From Candidatus Avelusimicrobium luingense (GTDB taxonomy: Bacteria; Elusimicrobiota; Elusimicrobia; Elusimicrobiales; Elusimicrobiaceae): DNA of 64,000 nt. Made by a program: the position numbers and the translations under genes. The notes under the pieces were generated by a model that worked only from the letters and a program-made list of their open reading frames with translations, searched no databases and was not told where the DNA came from. The DNA is taken from contig OOHK01000007.1 of assembly GCA_900315845.1 (NCBI GenBank), positions 1 to 64,000 of the forward strand, given 5' to 3'. Shown here piece by piece: positions 1-8,173 of this stretch (position 1 is the stretch's first letter; every line of letters begins with the position of its first letter).

Positions 1-177
1 ATACGCCCCTTGGTATATTTCGGTGATGGCTTTTAAACTTTCCGCTACATATTTTCCGGTATTGGCACTCGTTACCAAAGCGCGGCCTATCTCAACAGGC
101 AAATTTTGCGCCGCAGCGGGAGCAACACTGGTAAAGATCATAGTAAAACTTAGTAGTAAAGATAGTAGTTTTTTCAT
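1..177 (-). CDS. secreted protein, N-terminal fragment (runs off window)
   Basis: Only the first 59 codons lie in the window. The peptide begins MKKLLSLLLSFTMIFTSVAP, a clear Sec signal peptide with a likely AXA cleavage around residues 21-23 (AAAQ), and continues NLPVEIGRALVTSANTGKYV without a stop to the window edge. The ATG at 177 has an AAGGAGT ribosome binding site at about 185-191. Upstream lie the paired GGYC-N4-GRCC palindromes and a TACAAT -10 box (227-232) that also precede seven other secreted-protein genes here. The mature part is too short to assign a family. Confidence 0.8.
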   Translation of the reverse strand, partial: MKKLLSLLLSFTMIFTSVAPAAAQNLPVEIGRALVTSANTGKYVAESLKAITEIYQGAY

Positions 178-226
178 CGGAAAACTCCTTATAAAAAATC
201 AAATTTTACGCCATAATCATAACCTT

Positions 227-293
227 ATTGTAATGCAATTACCAAAAAAGAGCAAGGGCCAAAAGGCCTATTTTTTACATAGGACTTTTTGCC
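227..293 (-). promoter_or_regulatory. secretome-type promoter: paired palindromes and -10 box
   Basis: On the minus strand the perfect palindrome GGCCTTTTGGCC (257-268) ends 24 bp upstream of TACAAT (232-227). A second, degenerate copy lies at 282-293, 25 bp centre to centre. The two together also form a 14-of-16 bp inverted repeat. The start codon at 177 lies about 50 nt downstream of the -10 box. The same arrangement recurs at seven other secreted-protein genes in the window. Confidence 0.7.
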
Positions 294-436
294 CTCTAAT
301 ACAGCATCAAACACTAACCAAGTGTTATACCTGTATTATAACAAAAAAGCAAACGCTGTCAATATTTTTATATTTAACCAACGCTTTTTCGTCCTATACA
401 ACAACCAAAATATATATAATAGTATAAGAGAGAAAT

Positions 437-1858
437 TTGAAAAAACAAGGTTGTTTTCCGTCAAGAATATACATTATGCACGTCAGAGCACCACATATCA
501 GCAAAAAATGGATGATTTTTTCCGTAACAGCCAACGGAACATTTATGTCCACCTTGTCAGCGGGCATTGTAAACATTGCACTACCGACCATGTCAGAGCA
601 GTTTCATGTATCGTTAGAAAACATCCAACTTGTCGTCAGTTTATATTTATTAGTATTGACGTGTTTATTACCGGTATTTGGCAAATTAAGCGACTTATAT
701 AGCCGTAAGTGGATGTATTTAGGTGGCTTTATTACGTTTGGAGTAGGGGCTTTATTTGGCGCGCTTGCCAATTCGCTTACAACCATGTTGCTGGCACGGG
801 CCGTACAAGGTATCGGATCATCGGCCATGATGGCTACATCGCAAGCCTTAATTGCACAAATTTTTCACGGGAAGTCGCGCGGAAAAGCGTTTGGCGCCAT
901 CGGTGCGGTAGTAGCAGGGGGATCTTTGGCAGGGCCGGCTATCGGCGGTGCGCTCATTCAAGCATGGGGTTGGCGATCTATCTTTTGGCTGACTATTCCT
1001 ATTTGTATATTAGGTGTATGGCGGGGTATTTATTTAATTCCGCGTTTTAAGGCTATTAAAAAGATGAAGATGGACTATCTCGGCGCGGCGTATTTTGCCG
1101 GGATGAGTTTTACCTTTTTATATGCGCTTAACACCGCTACCGATAAAGGATGGAATCACCCGCTTATTTTACTTTCTTTTGCTTTATCGCTCGTATTATT
1201 TCTTTTATTTTTCCGTCGGGAACATACCTCAAAATATCCTTTCATCGGTTTAACGATTTTTAACATCAAAGCCATTTCATACGGTTGTCTGGTGGCCGTG
1301 TTGGGATATACGGCCCTTTTTACAAACTCCGTATTACTTCCGTTTTATTTAGCCGATATTATGCACTTGGATCCTATTCATATAGGTATGCTTATTTTGC
1401 CTTTCCCTATAACATTAGCCATTACTTCCGCCGTTTCCGGAGCCCTGTGCGCTAAATGGCCCGCTCGTATTATTACAACGGCGGGGTTTGTCTTATTGAT
1501 AATTTCTACCTTAATGTTTGCCTTTATCGGCAGTGAACCGAGTTTATCTTATATTGTGCTGGCCCAACTAATTATGGGTGCCGGAAGCGGTACGTTTCAA
1601 GTACCTAATAATAATACCGTCATCAGCGCGGCACCGAAGGGAAAACTCGGTGTGGTGGCGAGTGTCAATGCGCTATCTCGCAACGTAGGGATGATAGCAG
1701 GGATTGCACTTTCCGTGGCCATTTGTGTACTCGTGCAACGTTATTTGGAAAGCCGCGGGATCTTACCTGATACCGCATTTATCGGCGGCTACCAAGCGGC
1801 CATGTTATTTGGAACGGCCTGTTCGGTGGTGGGGGGCGTTTTATCTGCCAAAAGGTAA
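437..1858 (+). CDS. MFS drug/H+ antiporter, EmrB/QacA (DHA2) type
   Basis: A 473-residue polytopic membrane protein of the major facilitator superfamily, the right length for the DHA2 multidrug family with 12-14 helices. Diagnostic stretches are GIVNIALPTMSEQF in helix 1, GKLSDLYSRKWMYLGG (motif A loop between helices 2 and 3), and RAVQGIGSSAMMATSQALIA in helix 4. It probably exports drugs or other amphipathic compounds by proton antiport in the inner membrane; the substrate is not predictable. The open start is TTG at 437 preceded by AGAGAGAA; ATG at 476 would remove 13 poorly conserved residues and is a fair alternative. A TATAAT sits near 415-420. No partner genes (EmrA, TolC) are adjacent. 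Confidence 0.88.
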   Translation: MKKQGCFPSRIYIMHVRAPHISKKWMIFSVTANGTFMSTLSAGIVNIALPTMSEQFHVSLENIQLVVSLYLLVLTCLLPVFGKLSDLYSRKWMYLGGFITFGVGALFGALANSLTTMLLARAVQGIGSSAMMATSQALIAQIFHGKSRGKAFGAIGAVVAGGSLAGPAIGGALIQAWGWRSIFWLTIPICILGVWRGIYLIPRFKAIKKMKMDYLGAAYFAGMSFTFLYALNTATDKGWNHPLILLSFALSLVLFLLFFRREHTSKYPFIGLTIFNIKAISYGCLVAVLGYTALFTNSVLLPFYLADIMHLDPIHIGMLILPFPITLAITSAVSGALCAKWPARIITTAGFVLLIISTLMFAFIGSEPSLSYIVLAQLIMGAGSGTFQVPNNNTVISAAPKGKLGVVASVNALSRNVGMIAGIALSVAICVLVQRYLESRGILPDTAFIGGYQAAMLFGTACSVVGGVLSAKR

Positions 1859-1861
1859 ATG

Positions 1862-1926
1862 GGTCTTTATTACCCAAACAAATAGGTCCAAAGACTCATT
1901 TCTTTTTGGCATATTTACGCTATAAT
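1862..1926 (+). promoter_or_regulatory. secretome-type promoter: paired palindromes and -10 box
   Basis: GGTCCAAAGACT (1885-1896) lies 24 bp upstream of TATAAT (1921-1926), and a second copy, GGTCTTTATTAC (1862-1873), is 23 bp further upstream centre to centre. The upstream site begins just after the stop codon of the MFS gene. It drives the secreted-protein gene at 1964. Confidence 0.7.
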
Positions 1927-1963
1927 ATAGAGGTATTTTTGAGTAGTAAAGGAGAGATAAACC

Positions 1964-3046
1964 GTGAAAAATGTATTACGTTTATGTTGCTTCAGTGTAC
2001 TACTGAGCATGGCCGCATTAAGTGTGCAAGCAACCACATTTTACCGACAACCCGACGGAGAAATAATTATGGAAGTTTCCACTCCGGAAGAGGCAACACG
2101 TTTGCTAACATTATTCGGAGGAAAAAAGACCAACACCTTACCCGAGGAAGAAGGGGGACAACCGCTTGTCCCGCTTACATTTTCTGAACAAGATTTTAAC
2201 TTGGCACAAGCCAAACTCATCGCATATGTGCGTGACATAAACTGGAAAACGGGCTTTAATCTCACGTTACGTGATGCCGGATTTTTTCGTCGGTTGAAAA
2301 TTATTTTCAGCGGTGTTATGGAATATACGCGGCCTTACCGCATGAGTGTAAGTGCAGTGTACCCGGATTTGGAAAACCAACTGGCAGATATGGAAGATGA
2401 ACTTATAACCGTTCTGCAAGATTACGCTACGGCCACGGCGTTTGATAGAGCCATTGAACTCTCTTTAATCGGTTTGCGTTACGCCATTTTAACCGACAAA
2501 CCGTTCCTTTTGCTGTTCGTGGACGAAGGGCAATATAAAGAGTTAATCGATTTAGATAACCGGTTACACCCGAATGAACCCTCTGCTATTGAGTCCCTCA
2601 TGAATAATCTGTATAAATTTTTTGCGTATCGTGCCGTATATATGGAAAACGGATATGAACAACACGGCTATGATGCCAACACCGAGCAACTCATTAAAAT
2701 TGCTAAAATGGGAGAAGGGGATGCCACGCATACATGGGAAAAATTAGCCGCATTTGCCGAAAAAATGTATGTCTATGAAGCAAAAGGCGATTTAGACCCC
2801 GGCAAAGAACATGATATTCATCTCCCGCGGTTAGAATATGCAATGCGCCGCGTTAAACACAATTTAGATGTGGAAAAGAAAGCGGCTGACATCGCTTACA
2901 AAGACCCGGCTTACCAAGATATTGTGATAGAAGCCAAAGAGGAAGGCCCTAAAAATCCGACGTTGGAACAAGAAGCCTTAAAATGGCTTCAAGAACATAC
3001 ACGGGATGAAATTAAAGAGGCCATTCTCAAACATAAAATGAAGTAG
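1964..3046 (+). CDS. secreted protein of unknown function
   Basis: A 360-residue protein starting at GTG 1964, eight bases after an AAAGGAGAG site. Residues 1-23 ([22 protein letters not shown]) form a Sec signal peptide. The mature part is mostly charged and predicted helical, with no motif I recognise; residues 60-130 and 220-330 look amphipathic. It ends 8 bp before rmlA, so the two are probably cotranscribed from the palindrome-type promoter at 1862-1926, although a functional link to nucleotide-sugar synthesis is not obvious. Confidence 0.75.
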   Translation: MKNVLRLCCFSVLLSMAALSVQATTFYRQPDGEIIMEVSTPEEATRLLTLFGGKKTNTLPEEEGGQPLVPLTFSEQDFNLAQAKLIAYVRDINWKTGFNLTLRDAGFFRRLKIIFSGVMEYTRPYRMSVSAVYPDLENQLADMEDELITVLQDYATATAFDRAIELSLIGLRYAILTDKPFLLLFVDEGQYKELIDLDNRLHPNEPSAIESLMNNLYKFFAYRAVYMENGYEQHGYDANTEQLIKIAKMGEGDATHTWEKLAAFAEKMYVYEAKGDLDPGKEHDIHLPRLEYAMRRVKHNLDVEKKAADIAYKDPAYQDIVIEAKEEGPKNPTLEQEALKWLQEHTRDEIKEAILKHKMK

Positions 3047-3054
3047 AGGAAACT

Positions 3055-3924
3055 ATGAAAGGAATTATCCTAGCAGGCGGAGCAGGTACCCGGTTGTATC
3101 CGGCCTCGCGTCCGATTTCCAAAATTTTACTACCCGTCTATGACAAACCGATGATTTATTATCCTTTGTCTGTACTTATGCAGGCGGGCATACGTGATAT
3201 TTTGATTATTACCACACCTGAAGATAGTAGTAATTTCAAAAAACTACTGGGGGATGGTAGCAACTGGGGAATAAAACTTTCATACAAAGCACAACTTGTT
3301 AAACGCGGAATTGCCGATGCATTTTTACTGGGTGAAGAATTTATCGGGCAAGATTCCTGCGCACTCATTTTAGGAGATAACTTGTTTTACGGAAACGGTT
3401 TTGAACGTCTCTTAAAAGCCGCTTGTTTGCGTAAAACAGGGGCTACTGTTTTTGCTTACGAAGTAGCCAATCCGCAACGTTTCGGCGTGGTGGAATTTGA
3501 CGAAAATCATCGGGCTTTATCGTTGGAAGAAAAACCGGCCCAACCTAAAAGCCGTTTTGCGGTAACGGGGCTTTATTTTTACGATAACAACGTCGTAAAA
3601 TATGCCAAAGAATTAAAACCGTCCAAACGTGGCGAATTGGAAATTACCGACTTAAACAAACGCTATTTGGAAGAAGGAAATTTACACGTTACCACCTTGG
3701 AACGCGGCTTTGCCTGGTTGGACACCGGCACGCATGAAAGCGTACTGCAAGCGGCTAACTTCGTGCATAGTATGCAAGTAAATCAAGGCATTGAAATTGC
3801 CTGCTTAGAAGAAATTGCACTTCACAATGAATTTATTACACCGCAAGAATTAAAGGTACAACTTGTCAACCAACCGAACAACATTTATTATAATTTTGTG
3901 CGTGAGTTGGTAAAAGAGAAATAG
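3055..3924 (+). CDS. rmlA: glucose-1-phosphate thymidylyltransferase RmlA
   Basis: Makes dTDP-glucose from glucose-1-phosphate and dTTP (EC 2.7.7.24), the first step of dTDP-rhamnose and related sugar synthesis in the cytoplasm. At 289 residues it has the usual length. Residues 5-16 ([12 protein letters not shown]) are the nucleotide-binding signature, followed by [30 protein letters not shown] near residue 108 and [29 protein letters not shown] precedes the ATG. It follows a secreted-protein gene by 8 bp. The usual partners rmlB, rmlC and rmlD are not in the window. Confidence 0.96.
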   Translation: MKGIILAGGAGTRLYPASRPISKILLPVYDKPMIYYPLSVLMQAGIRDILIITTPEDSSNFKKLLGDGSNWGIKLSYKAQLVKRGIADAFLLGEEFIGQDSCALILGDNLFYGNGFERLLKAACLRKTGATVFAYEVANPQRFGVVEFDENHRALSLEEKPAQPKSRFAVTGLYFYDNNVVKYAKELKPSKRGELEITDLNKRYLEEGNLHVTTLERGFAWLDTGTHESVLQAANFVHSMQVNQGIEIACLEEIALHNEFITPQELKVQLVNQPNNIYYNFVRELVKEK

Positions 3925-4008
3925 CGTTTTTGATATGCATAAAAAAGCCGCCCTAACCAATAAGCGTAAAGGCTGCGTTGTTTCTCATAAATAATCTCCT
4001 TAAGAATA

Positions 4009-4509
4009 TTAGTTGGTACTGCCACAAACGGAGCGTCCTAATGCGGTTGTTCCCACGCAAGTTGTTTGGCCCGGATGGTCGGAATGATCTAACCAAACGG
4101 TATATAAAAATTCTCGGTTCGGATAACAATCATTATCCCAATGTGTTTGATGATAAGGACAATAAGAAGCACGAATATTCGGTACGGATCCCGCTAAATT
4201 ATCCACTACAAAATAGTTATCACACTTGAAAGCGGTAGTGTCTTGCACTAAATCACAAGAAAATTCCAAATCTAAATCAGCGAGGGCGCTCGCATAATTT
4301 CCATTGGCCAAATAATAGATTTCATTGGCGGTTTTGATGGCATTGATATAGGTGCGTGCATTAGCAAACCGGCTTTTGGCAACGGCCACCTTATATTGCG
4401 GCAAGGCGACACTGGCTAAAATGCCGATGATTAAAACAACGACTAATAATTCAATTAACGTAAAACCCTTTACGTCTAAATGGCCCAACAAACTTCTTTT
4501 ATTTTTCAT
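4009..4509 (-). CDS. type IV prepilin-like protein
   Basis: A 166-residue prepilin or pseudopilin. A short basic leader (MKNKRSLLGHLDVK) ends at the G|FTLIE prepilin peptidase site (cleavage after Gly15, Glu at mature position 5), followed by the hydrophobic assembly helix LLVVVLIIGILASVALPQY. The variable C-terminal part contains six cysteines that could form disulfides, including a C-terminal pair bracketing a D-region-like loop. It would be an envelope or surface filament subunit or minor pilin. AGGAGG lies 8 bp upstream. The promoter spacer carries a run of ten T (see 4537-4570). No pilus assembly genes adjoin it. Confidence 0.9.
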   Translation of the reverse strand: MKNKRSLLGHLDVKGFTLIELLVVVLIIGILASVALPQYKVAVAKSRFANARTYINAIKTANEIYYLANGNYASALADLDLEFSCDLVQDTTAFKCDNYFVVDNLAGSVPNIRASYCPYHQTHWDNDCYPNREFLYTVWLDHSDHPGQTTCVGTTALGRSVCGSTN

Positions 4510-4536
4510 ACATGTTCCTCCCTTAAAAACAGTCTC

Positions 4537-4570
4537 ATATAAAAAACGTAGAAAAAAAAAACGATGTCAA
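4537..4570 (-). promoter_or_regulatory. prepilin promoter with poly-T spacer
   Basis: On the minus strand TTGACA (4570-4565) is followed by TCG, ten T residues, C and TACGTT. The same block upstream of the prepilin at 34584 has 14 T and gives TTGACA-18-TATATT. With ten T the matching -10 is only 14 bp away, so this copy may be weak or off. The homopolymer could vary by slippage; that is inference. Confidence 0.5.
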
Positions 4571-4598
4571 GCATTATTTTTCTCTGACGAAAAAGCAA

Positions 4599-4629
4599 CG
4601 AAACCTAAAACATTTCGTTTTAGGTTTCG
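4599..4629 (-). terminator. intrinsic terminator of perR-rbr
   Basis: A 12-bp perfect inverted repeat (CGAAACCTAAAA / TTTTAGGTTTCG) with a 7-nt loop, followed on the minus strand by a T-rich stretch. It lies 36 bp downstream of the rubrerythrin stop. Confidence 0.75.
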
Positions 4630-4664
4630 TGCGTAAAACGCAAGATAACATCCGTTGTTATCTA

Positions 4665-5204
4665 TTAATAATTTTCCGGATGAATCATAAAGTAGGCTTG
4701 CGGGTGATTGCACACCGGGCAAACTTCGGGGGCTTTTTCGCCAATGACCACATGGCCGCAGTTGGCACATTCCCACATGACAATACCGGCTTTTTTGAAC
4801 ACCGCATTCGTTTCTACATTTTTTAAGAGTTTGCGGTAGCGTTCTTCGTGCATTTTTTCAATTTTACCGACGGCTTCAAACATAAAAGCCAATTTATCAA
4901 AACCTTCTTCTTTGGCTTCTTTGGCGAAAGTGGCATACATATCCGTCCATTCATAATTTTCGCCGTTAGCCGCGTCTAATAAATTGACGGTTGTGGTCGG
5001 GATTTCGTTATCATGGAGTGCTTTGAACCATAATTTGGCGTGTTCTTTTTCGTTATTGGCGGTTTCTTCAAAAATTTTAGCGATTTGAACAAACCCTTCT
5101 TTTTTGGCTTTAGAAGCGTAATACGTATATTTGTTGCGTGCCTGAGATTCACCGGCAAATGCGGTCATCAGGTTTTTTTCAGTTTTTGAGCCTTTGAGTT
5201 CCAT
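4665..5204 (-). CDS. rbr: rubrerythrin
   Basis: A cytoplasmic non-haem iron peroxidase of anaerobes that reduces hydrogen peroxide with electrons from NAD(P)H or rubredoxin. The 179 residues show the two-domain layout: an N-terminal four-helix ferritin-like domain with diiron ligands (ESQARNKY near 19-26, [14 protein letters not shown] near 46-59, [14 protein letters not shown] near 110-123), and a C-terminal rubredoxin-like domain with CANCG and CPVCNH at about 145-166. It follows perR by 24 bp and is probably controlled by it, which fits peroxide defence in an anaerobe. Confidence 0.97.
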   Translation of the reverse strand: MELKGSKTEKNLMTAFAGESQARNKYTYYASKAKKEGFVQIAKIFEETANNEKEHAKLWFKALHDNEIPTTTVNLLDAANGENYEWTDMYATFAKEAKEEGFDKLAFMFEAVGKIEKMHEERYRKLLKNVETNAVFKKAGIVMWECANCGHVVIGEKAPEVCPVCNHPQAYFMIHPENY

Positions 5205-5228
5205 ACTATTCTCCTTATATACAGTGCG

Positions 5229-5669
5229 CTATTTGCGACACCGTTTGCAAATTCCTTTGTATTGAATATTGACGTGTTTCACTTCGCCGCACGTTAACCG
5301 GGGCAGTTCCACGGGGGTGGTGACTTCGGGGGAGAAGATATCATACACTTCTCCGCAACGGTTGCAAATAAAATGCGCGTGCGGGCGCAAATCTCCGTCA
5401 AAGCGTTCTTTTTCCGGTGTACCCACCCGAACGAGTAAATCCATTTTTTCCAAGGATGCCAATGTACGGTACACTGTATCCAACGATACATTTGACATTG
5501 TACACCGCACCGCATCAAACACACGTTCTGCGCTAGGATGCTCTTTAGAAGATGCTACCGTCTTGAAAATCTCGCGGCGTTGGTTAGTCACACGCAATCC
5601 ACGGCGATGACATTCCCGTTCAAAATGTTTTACGCGTGCGGCAATTTCTTGAGAGGTCGGCGCAATCAT
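5229..5669 (-). CDS. perR: Fur-family peroxide regulator, PerR-like
   Basis: A 146-residue metal-dependent repressor. The winged helix (residues 15-85) contains LRVTNQRREIF and the recognition helix region NVSLDTVYRTLASLEK; the dimerisation domain has HAHFICNRCGEVYD and a C-terminal CKRC, giving the two CxxC pairs of a structural zinc site. Asp and His residues in the hinge (FDGDLRPHAHF) fit the PerR sensing site. Position directly upstream of rubrerythrin in the same operon supports peroxide sensing over iron uptake control. I could not identify a clear Per box in the divergent intergenic region 5670-5745. Confidence 0.88.
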   Translation of the reverse strand: MIAPTSQEIAARVKHFERECHRRGLRVTNQRREIFKTVASSKEHPSAERVFDAVRCTMSNVSLDTVYRTLASLEKMDLLVRVGTPEKERFDGDLRPHAHFICNRCGEVYDIFSPEVTTPVELPRLTCGEVKHVNIQYKGICKRCRK

Positions 5670-5745
5670 AGATTTATCCGTAATTTTTCTTAATAAAGTA
5701 TATCATATTTTGAAAAAAAGTATTTTTTTTGCTACGCTGTAAAAG

Positions 5746-6915
5746 ATGCGTACTACTTCTTTTTATCATACGGCTATCATTGGCGGCGGCGCAAGCGGAT
5801 TGTTTTGCGCAGGCAGTTTTGATGCACCGAAAATCGTTTTTGACACAAAATTAAAACCGGCACTAAAAGTGAGCGTTTCCGGCGGGGGAAAATGTAATTT
5901 TTCCAACCGTTTTGTTTCCGCGGCTAATTACAACTGCACCCACAAACACTTTTGCAAAAATGCGCTAAGTGCTTTTAAGCCCACCGATTTTACGGCCTTA
6001 TTAGACGAAGCACATATCCCTTGGGAAGAACGTAAAAACGGACAACTATTTGCTAAAAATGCCGCAGACATTGTCCGCTTTCTTGTTAAACGCGCCAAGG
6101 CGCACCATACCACACTAGCCCTAGGCGTACAGGTATTAGACATCCAACAAGATTCCGATGGCTTTTTACTACACACGTCCACCGGCCCGGTACATGCGCA
6201 AAATATCGTCCTAGCCAGTGGGGGGCAATCATTTCCGCAATTGGGGGGAAATGGTTTCGGAATTAAATTGGCTCGCCAATTGGGGCTATCTATTATAGAG
6301 CAACGTCCCGTTTTATGCGGGCTGACATTTCCTAAAGATTTACGCCCGTTATGCTCATCTCTGGCCGGGAACAGTTTGCCTGTCATCATTAAACAAGGCA
6401 AACACGTTTTTGAAGGCCCTTTACTTTTTACACATGACGGAATCAGCGGCCCCGCCGTATTACAACTGTCGTTATTTTGGCAACCGCAACTCCCCGTAGA
6501 AATTGATTTTCTGCCCCATCAAAACGCAACAGAAATTTTAACGGCCCATAAAAATTCTACCAAAACGATCTCATCGATTTTTGATTTACCACACAAAGTT
6601 GCCAAAACATTGCTAAAGACCTACGACGGCCCACTCGCGAATGCTTCGCGCGAACAATTGCGTCAAACCGAAAAAACACTTCATCACTTTTCCTTTATCG
6701 CCCCCGGTACTGCCGGTTACACCAAGGCCGAAGCCACCGCCGGAGGAATTGATACTTCTGCCATCAATCCATCCACCTTACAAGTTCGGCACATACCGGG
6801 ACTCTTTATTATCGGCGAAGTATTAGATGTAACCGGAAATCTGGGTGGGTTTAATTTGCATTGGGCATGGGCCAGCGGATTTGTAGCCGCACACGCATTA
6901 GCCCAACGTTTCTAA
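5746..6915 (+). CDS. HI0933-family FAD-dependent oxidoreductase
   Basis: A 389-residue flavoprotein of the HI0933/YhiN/BaiN family (pfam03486). Residues 10-18 carry the Rossmann motif IIGGGASGL, then VSGGGKCNFSNR near 46-57, ASGGQSFPQLGGNGFG near 158-173, and the C-terminal FAD contact GEVLDVTGNLGGFNLHWAWASG near 361-382, all typical of the family. The biochemical substrate of most members is unknown; some gut relatives reduce bile-acid intermediates, but nothing here shows that. The ATG has no Shine-Dalgarno sequence and lies about 7 nt after a TACGCT box placed 17 bp from TTGAAA, so the mRNA may be leaderless. It is divergent from perR. Confidence 0.9.
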   Translation: MRTTSFYHTAIIGGGASGLFCAGSFDAPKIVFDTKLKPALKVSVSGGGKCNFSNRFVSAANYNCTHKHFCKNALSAFKPTDFTALLDEAHIPWEERKNGQLFAKNAADIVRFLVKRAKAHHTTLALGVQVLDIQQDSDGFLLHTSTGPVHAQNIVLASGGQSFPQLGGNGFGIKLARQLGLSIIEQRPVLCGLTFPKDLRPLCSSLAGNSLPVIIKQGKHVFEGPLLFTHDGISGPAVLQLSLFWQPQLPVEIDFLPHQNATEILTAHKNSTKTISSIFDLPHKVAKTLLKTYDGPLANASREQLRQTEKTLHHFSFIAPGTAGYTKAEATAGGIDTSAINPSTLQVRHIPGLFIIGEVLDVTGNLGGFNLHWAWASGFVAAHALAQRF

Positions 6916-6962
6916 TTACGTTGATTTTTGATATAATAAAAAAGAGTATAAAGGATAGTATT

Positions 6963-8123
6963 ATGGATATCAGAGAACAACATTCTTTTCTAGCATTATT
7001 AGTTGAAAGTTTCCGTCTCATCAACCGTTCATTTAGTGTACTGTTGGTATTCGCAGGTTGTGCCGTAGTAGGCTATGCACTGTTAACTGCCCTTCTATTG
7101 ATTAAAGTACATCCGCTTTTGGTTTCGCTGTTACAAATGCTTTTTTCGTCTTTTTTGGGAGTCGTGCTCATCCGTTTGTTTGCTGCACGTGCAGAAGGAG
7201 ATAATATCTCTTTATCCGACACGGCCGCCGGTTCTATATTACCTACTGTTTATACAATTATATTTGGTTTGATGTGCGGTGCCGTCGGACTTGCTTGTGC
7301 GGTAATAGCACAACTCTTGGGCAAGACCGTAACGGCTATTTTAGCCATTCCGGCCGTATTAGCCCTCATCTTTGTAATGATCCGGTTAGTCTTTACCCAC
7401 ATTATTATTGCCGCACGCGAACAAAATCCAATTGCGGCATTATTGCACAGTTGGCAATTGACTAGCGGTCGTTTTTTCTACACATTAGGTATTTTGCTTA
7501 TTTCCGGCATACTCCCTACTTTGTTTCTACATGCTGTAGGTTACGGCTTATATGTGGCTATTCCGTTATATTTTCCGAATAGTTTTAGTTTGGTGCACCC
7601 GTCTGTATTGTGGATTTGTGTAGGAATTGTTATTCTTTTATGCTGGATAGGTTTATGGTTATCTATGATGGCCTATCTGGTACTTGTTTTCTTAAACTTA
7701 GATTACCAAGATAATCGCAGCGGTGGTTTGGCCGATCAAGCGGCTATAAATATGCCACAACCCCAAATGGTACAAGCCCCGACTTCCGTGATTATGCAAT
7801 CCGATTCGGAAGCACCCCAAACAGAGACTGCTCAGCCCCAAATACAACAACCGCAAGAAGTACAAATTGTTCGGGCTTCTGTTAAAACGCACTCCAGTGA
7901 CGAGTCCATTGAGCAACATTTGGAACAGGTCTATCAACCCACCTCTCAAGACACAGTAGAATATGCGGAAGAAGATCGTATGCCCACGATTTTGTTTGAT
8001 GATGACATGGCCCGGCAAATGGAAGAAAACCGGCGCAAATGGGAAGAAGAAAAAGCCAAATCACGTCAACGAAACCACCACGATGATGATGGAAACACTT
8101 CTACGATAAAAATGTCCAAATAA
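6963..8123 (+). CDS. integral membrane protein with Q-rich cytoplasmic tail
   Basis: A 386-residue protein of unknown function. I place the start at ATG 6963, preceded by AAAGGA, not at the upstream in-frame ATG inside the flavoprotein gene. Residues 1-250 contain about six transmembrane segments with a layout like the DUF975 or glycerophosphodiesterase-membrane-domain group (helical pairs around an amphipathic region RLFAARAEGDN); this is a weak resemblance. The tail from about 260 is hydrophilic, Gln/Pro-rich (PQTETAQPQIQQPQEVQIV) and ends in a charged helix. It is followed by a terminator, so it is probably monocistronic. Confidence 0.72.
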   Translation: MDIREQHSFLALLVESFRLINRSFSVLLVFAGCAVVGYALLTALLLIKVHPLLVSLLQMLFSSFLGVVLIRLFAARAEGDNISLSDTAAGSILPTVYTIIFGLMCGAVGLACAVIAQLLGKTVTAILAIPAVLALIFVMIRLVFTHIIIAAREQNPIAALLHSWQLTSGRFFYTLGILLISGILPTLFLHAVGYGLYVAIPLYFPNSFSLVHPSVLWICVGIVILLCWIGLWLSMMAYLVLVFLNLDYQDNRSGGLADQAAINMPQPQMVQAPTSVIMQSDSEAPQTETAQPQIQQPQEVQIVRASVKTHSSDESIEQHLEQVYQPTSQDTVEYAEEDRMPTILFDDDMARQMEENRRKWEEEKAKSRQRNHHDDDGNTSTIKMSK

Positions 8124-8130
8124 TTCTGGA

Positions 8131-8160
8131 AAGAGCGGACAATTTTTTCCGCTCTTTTTT
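8131..8160 (+). terminator. intrinsic terminator
   Basis: AAGAGCGGA pairs with TCCGCTCTT, followed by a T run. It separates the membrane protein gene from the Na/Pi transporter operon. Confidence 0.8.
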
Positions 8161-8173
8161 AATAAAACAAACT

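Noticed and set aside
250-293. Palindrome pairs read as RNA terminators
   Set aside because: At several loci no gene ends just upstream, the T run is missing, and the spacing to a downstream -10 box is constant; only the pair at 30552-30583 also makes a convincing terminator.
23-427. Plus-strand ORF of 134 codons at the window start
   Set aside because: It has no ribosome binding site and lies opposite a minus-strand gene with a clear signal peptide and AAGGAGT, and it runs through the palindrome promoter.
3055-3924. Part of an O-antigen or capsule cluster
   Set aside because: rmlA stands without rmlBCD, glycosyltransferases or a flippase nearby; the adjacent genes are a secreted protein and a prepilin.
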